Source: a virus. Taken from it: a DNA stretch of 50,870 nt. The translations under genes were made by a program, and so were the position numbers. Every line of letters begins with the position of its first letter. Position 1 is the first letter of the stretch. The stretch spans positions 1-50,870 of the IMG/VR virus record IMGVR_UViG_3300042691_009313; one strand, written 5' to 3'. The notes under the pieces are model-generated. The model was given only the letters and a program-made list of their open reading frames with translations. It had not been told where the DNA came from and did no database searches. Of this stretch, positions 48,548-50,870 are shown piece after piece.

Positions 48548-50505
48548 TTTGCCTCTCCGTATCGCTTCGCATGCCCTATGTCTGCGGCTAATGGAATCCC
48601 CGGCATGTACTTGGGTTCCATAGTCATCTGCGCTAAGACCCAATCTTTCGCTTCTTCAGCTTCGGATTCAGGTACTAGCGCAACCACTTCATCATGCACC
48701 GTCAGCACACACTGATACCGTTTCTGTATCCGCAGCATACCGTCGGTCATTACGCAACGAGCTACCGCCTGAACGATGTTTTCAGTCAGCTTCCCGCCGT
48801 ACAACTTCTTCTCATCTTCACCATACACCCACTGGATTCGGCCCTGTTCATCAGGCTTGCCAGTTAATTTGGGATACCTTAACGCTAACCCACTAGGAAG
48901 AATAATCTTCTCTTTCGTAAACGTCAAGCACTTGTGGGTGTACTCCCGTCCGCCCATCAAACTAGACTTAATCAGAGCATCGCAGAGTTCCCAGTAGCTC
49001 TTCACAGGCTGTGCGGCATCGCGGTATTTATCAATGATCATCTTGGCGGCTACCGAATGGATAACTAACTCGCCGGATGTGCAGGTGTGCGGGATGTCTT
49101 CCAACCGTTTTATGTAAGGTTCGTAGCTTATAAACTTGTGGTAGTACTCTTTGGTTACACCCAACTGCTTGGCAAACGCTTTGTCATACCGTGTCGGGGG
49201 CGCACCCAGAAAGCCGGTCAGCAACTGCGCTGCAAACGAAGCCCACCCTAGCCCATAGCCACAACCCAGTAGCGCAGACTTAGCCGACTGCCGTAGATCA
49301 GGGTGGCTTTCTTTGGTCATGCCGGGGATGCCAAACATCTGCGCACCAAACTGTGCGTACGGATCGCCTTTGGCCCGGAAGATCGCCAGCAATTCCTCAT
49401 AGTCAGCCAGCCAAGCCAGCACTCGCGGTTCGATCTGCGATAGGTCACAGACCACGAGCGTGTAACCATCCGGTGCATAGATTGATTTGCGTAGGAACGA
49501 TCCGCGCTTTAGGTTCTGGAGATTTAGTCCTGATCCCTTCGACGCCGCCCAGCGCCCTGTATGTGCGCCGTAATAGTTAAGGGGTACCGGTAACGTCCCA
49601 CGCGTAGCGATGTCCAGAAATCGTTGCGCTCTCGTTCTTTCAAGCGTGGACTTAACGGCAAGCCGCGCTTCACATAATTGCGAAATATCCTCACGTTCGG
49701 AGTTAAGGAGTGCCTGAAAGTGTGCATCATTTTTCGCCAGAGCAGGAGCTTCTTTGCCGGTCGTCTTACTAATCTTTTTTGGAATATCAACCCCAAGTTG
49801 TTGTAGCAACGCGCTAAACTTATCATTTGATGCAAGTTCGGATTCCTCGACATCAAGGCGTCTAAGTAGCTCATTGCGAGCCACTCTTTCTTCCACAATG
49901 GCCTCATTTAACATCTCCTTATCTAGTTTTAATACGGGGTTGGTGAACATGCGCAGGGTCAAATCAATCAGCCGCAGTTCTTTGGTGGGGTATCCTGTGA
50001 TTAAACGCTTGAATACTTCTTCACACAGAAACGTATCGTGCTTACAGTACTCGGCCAACTCAGCTTCGATCTCTTCTGTCAGTTCGCTCAGCCCATCCGT
50101 GCTGTGCACCGCCTGACCTTTAGGCGGCAGGCCAAACTCATCAGCAAGGCGAGCCAGACTGTTGCCTGCTTCCACGCCGCGCAGCGCACGGGCCATCGAC
50201 AGCGAATCAAATATGAACGCTGGTTTACACCCGTACACCCACGACAGGATCGCAATATCAAACTGCGCGTTGTGTGCCAGCACTGCTGTGGTTGACCAGT
50301 CAACTGTGTTGAAGAAGTCCTGCAGATCTTCGTGAGTTACCCACACCGTGCCGGGAACATCAAAGGTTTTAACACAGCAACCAAACGCTTTGAACCTTGG
50401 GTCACGGACGTACTGCTCCGTGGTCATCTTTGACAGCGTGTATTCTTTTCTATCCCACCGTGTTTCAAAATCAATCACCAGTATGGTTTCGTAGGGTGCA
50501 CTCAA
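48544..50505 (-). CDS. Family A DNA polymerase
   Basis: A 653-residue replicative polymerase. The N-terminal 3'-5' exonuclease has VIDFET (Asp12, Glu14), AHNAQFD and YCKHD. The polymerase domain has motif A DLSQIEPRV (Asp354), motif B with RQSAKSALLGCGYGLG, and motif C VHDEV (His604, Asp605, Glu606). It is shorter than E. coli Pol I and lacks the 5'-3' domain, as in T7-type phages. The start is TTG at 50505 in a TTGA overlap with the upstream gene; no ATG fits before the exonuclease motif. Confidence 0.9.
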   Translation of the reverse strand: MSAPYETILVIDFETRWDRKEYTLSKMTTEQYVRDPRFKAFGCCVKTFDVPGTVWVTHEDLQDFFNTVDWSTTAVLAHNAQFDIAILSWVYGCKPAFIFDSLSMARALRGVEAGNSLARLADEFGLPPKGQAVHSTDGLSELTEEIEAELAEYCKHDTFLCEEVFKRLITGYPTKELRLIDLTLRMFTNPVLKLDKEMLNEAIVEERVARNELLRRLDVEESELASNDKFSALLQQLGVDIPKKISKTTGKEAPALAKNDAHFQALLNSEREDISQLCEARLAVKSTLERTRAQRFLDIATRGTLPVPLNYYGAHTGRWAASKGSGLNLQNLKRGSFLRKSIYAPDGYTLVVCDLSQIEPRVLAWLADYEELLAIFRAKGDPYAQFGAQMFGIPGMTKESHPDLRQSAKSALLGCGYGLGWASFAAQLLTGFLGAPPTRYDKAFAKQLGVTKEYYHKFISYEPYIKRLEDIPHTCTSGELVIHSVAAKMIIDKYRDAAQPVKSYWELCDALIKSSLMGGREYTHKCLTFTKEKIILPSGLALRYPKLTGKPDEQGRIQWVYGEDEKKLYGGKLTENIVQAVARCVMTDGMLRIQKRYQCVLTVHDEVVALVPESEAEEAKDWVLAQMTMEPKYMPGIPLAADIGHAKRYGEAK

Positions 50506-50741
50506 TTTAATGTCCTGTCTGGGTCTAGTTCTGATTCAATGCTTTGAACGATAGATTCATGTGCGTTGGCAAGCATAAGGATGGCGTGTCCTGCTGATGT
50601 GTTAACCGTTACCATCTTGAAGCGTTGCTTACCTTTGTCGTACAGGATGATGATGGCCGAATGATTTTCATTATCCACATCAAACGTATCGAACATCTCC
50701 TTGGCTTTTTGAAGCGCCTCTCTTTTTTCTAAGTCATTCAT
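50502..50741 (-). CDS. Small hypothetical protein
   Basis: A 79-residue protein. Its first part is a helix (LEKREALQKAKEMFDTFD), followed by strands (SAIIILYDK; RFKMVTVNT) and a helix with GHAILMLANAHESIVQSIES. It overlaps the polymerase start (TTGA) and the upstream nuclease stop (8 bp). This mixed alpha/beta layout recurs in small phage proteins of unknown function. No catalytic motif is seen. Confidence 0.65.
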   Translation of the reverse strand: MNDLEKREALQKAKEMFDTFDVDNENHSAIIILYDKGKQRFKMVTVNTSAGHAILMLANAHESIVQSIESELDPDRTLN

Positions 50742-50870
50742 GATATTCCTTCAAATAAATTTCTAGTAAGTCCATGTTGTCCTCGTTGATTACGAAGGCG
50801 TATCCTTTTGCGCTTTGGATTTTTTTAATCTCCGCTTCCTGAATGGCTGTTGTCTTACCCTTTCCTGCCT
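50734..50870 (-). CDS. VRR-NUC-type nuclease, 3' part only
   Basis: Forty-five codons at the window edge, reading AGKGKTTAIQEAEIKKIQSA followed by YAFVINEDN and a short helical end. This matches the final part of a VRR-NUC nuclease domain, in which a Lys-x-x-x-Gly-Lys-x-Thr-x-x-Gln stretch and a Phe/Val-Ile-Asn-type strand end the fold. The 5' part lies beyond the window. It overlaps the next gene by 8 bp. Phage VRR-NUC proteins may process branched DNA; substrate unknown. Confidence 0.65.
   Translation of the reverse strand, partial: AGKGKTTAIQEAEIKKIQSAKGYAFVINEDNMDLLEIYLKEYHE

Noticed and set aside
50734-50870. A Walker A-like sequence (AGKGKTT) near the right edge
   Set aside because: It is about 40 residues from a C-terminus, with no room for a nucleotide-binding domain. 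The context fits the end of a VRR-NUC domain better.

Overview
The window is an interior piece of a tailed double-stranded DNA phage genome, most likely a short-tailed (podovirus-like) phage of an uncultured aquatic bacterium. The evidence for this is a P22-type portal, a GroES-like morphogenesis factor, a scaffold, an HK97-fold-type capsid, a short-tail adaptor, a nozzle-like protein and three large ejection-type proteins, with no tape measure, tube or sheath gene. Many small genes are of types known mainly from freshwater and marine phage contigs. The host cannot be named. The lysis genes (GH24 lysozyme and GTA-type 3TM holin) fit a Gram-negative host, but this is inference. No integrase, excisionase or repressor/attachment module is visible, and no terminase lies in the window. 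No tRNA, rRNA, CRISPR array or insertion sequence was found.

Layout. There are two convergent blocks. The plus-strand block (1 to about 40.67 kb) is virion and lysis: portal (5' end cut off), GroES-like protein, scaffold, capsid and a strong terminator at 5.4 kb. Then come a row of very small basic proteins (6.1-7.9 kb), head-completion/adaptor genes (7.9-10.5 kb), and a long, fragmented fibre/receptor-binding region (10.5-21.5 kb). The fibre region holds an 18 x 20-residue repeat protein, two paralogous glycine-rich proteins, an AT-richer propeller-like protein and an S74 self-cleaving fibre. A lysis cassette (21.5-23.7 kb) follows, then nozzle and tail proteins (23.7-26.9 kb) and an ejection module (27.1-40.7 kb) that ends in a 2,703-residue polyvalent-type protein.

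The minus-strand block (50.87 down to 40.64 kb) is DNA replication, repair and control. In order of transcription it encodes a VRR-NUC nuclease (cut off), a small protein, family A DNA polymerase, an HExxH peptidase, a RecB/Cas4-like exonuclease, an HNH protein, a small protein and a Snf2-like helicase. These are followed by a Gam-like protein, an SSB-like protein, an HTH regulator, a small protein, a primase-helicase and a last small gene. Almost every junction is a 1-40 bp overlap or a very short gap, so both blocks look like translationally coupled operons. The two blocks collide at 40.64-40.83 kb, where the plus-strand terminator lies inside a minus-strand gene.

The most interesting points are: a short motif, [FYM]-x-x-G-G, shared by several otherwise unrelated small and ejection proteins; the giant polyvalent protein with an HEXXGH metallopeptidase motif and an LPD38-like tail; the terminator embedded in a gene; a possible -1 frameshift that would add a membrane anchor next to the lysis genes; and the duplicated, fragmented receptor-binding region.
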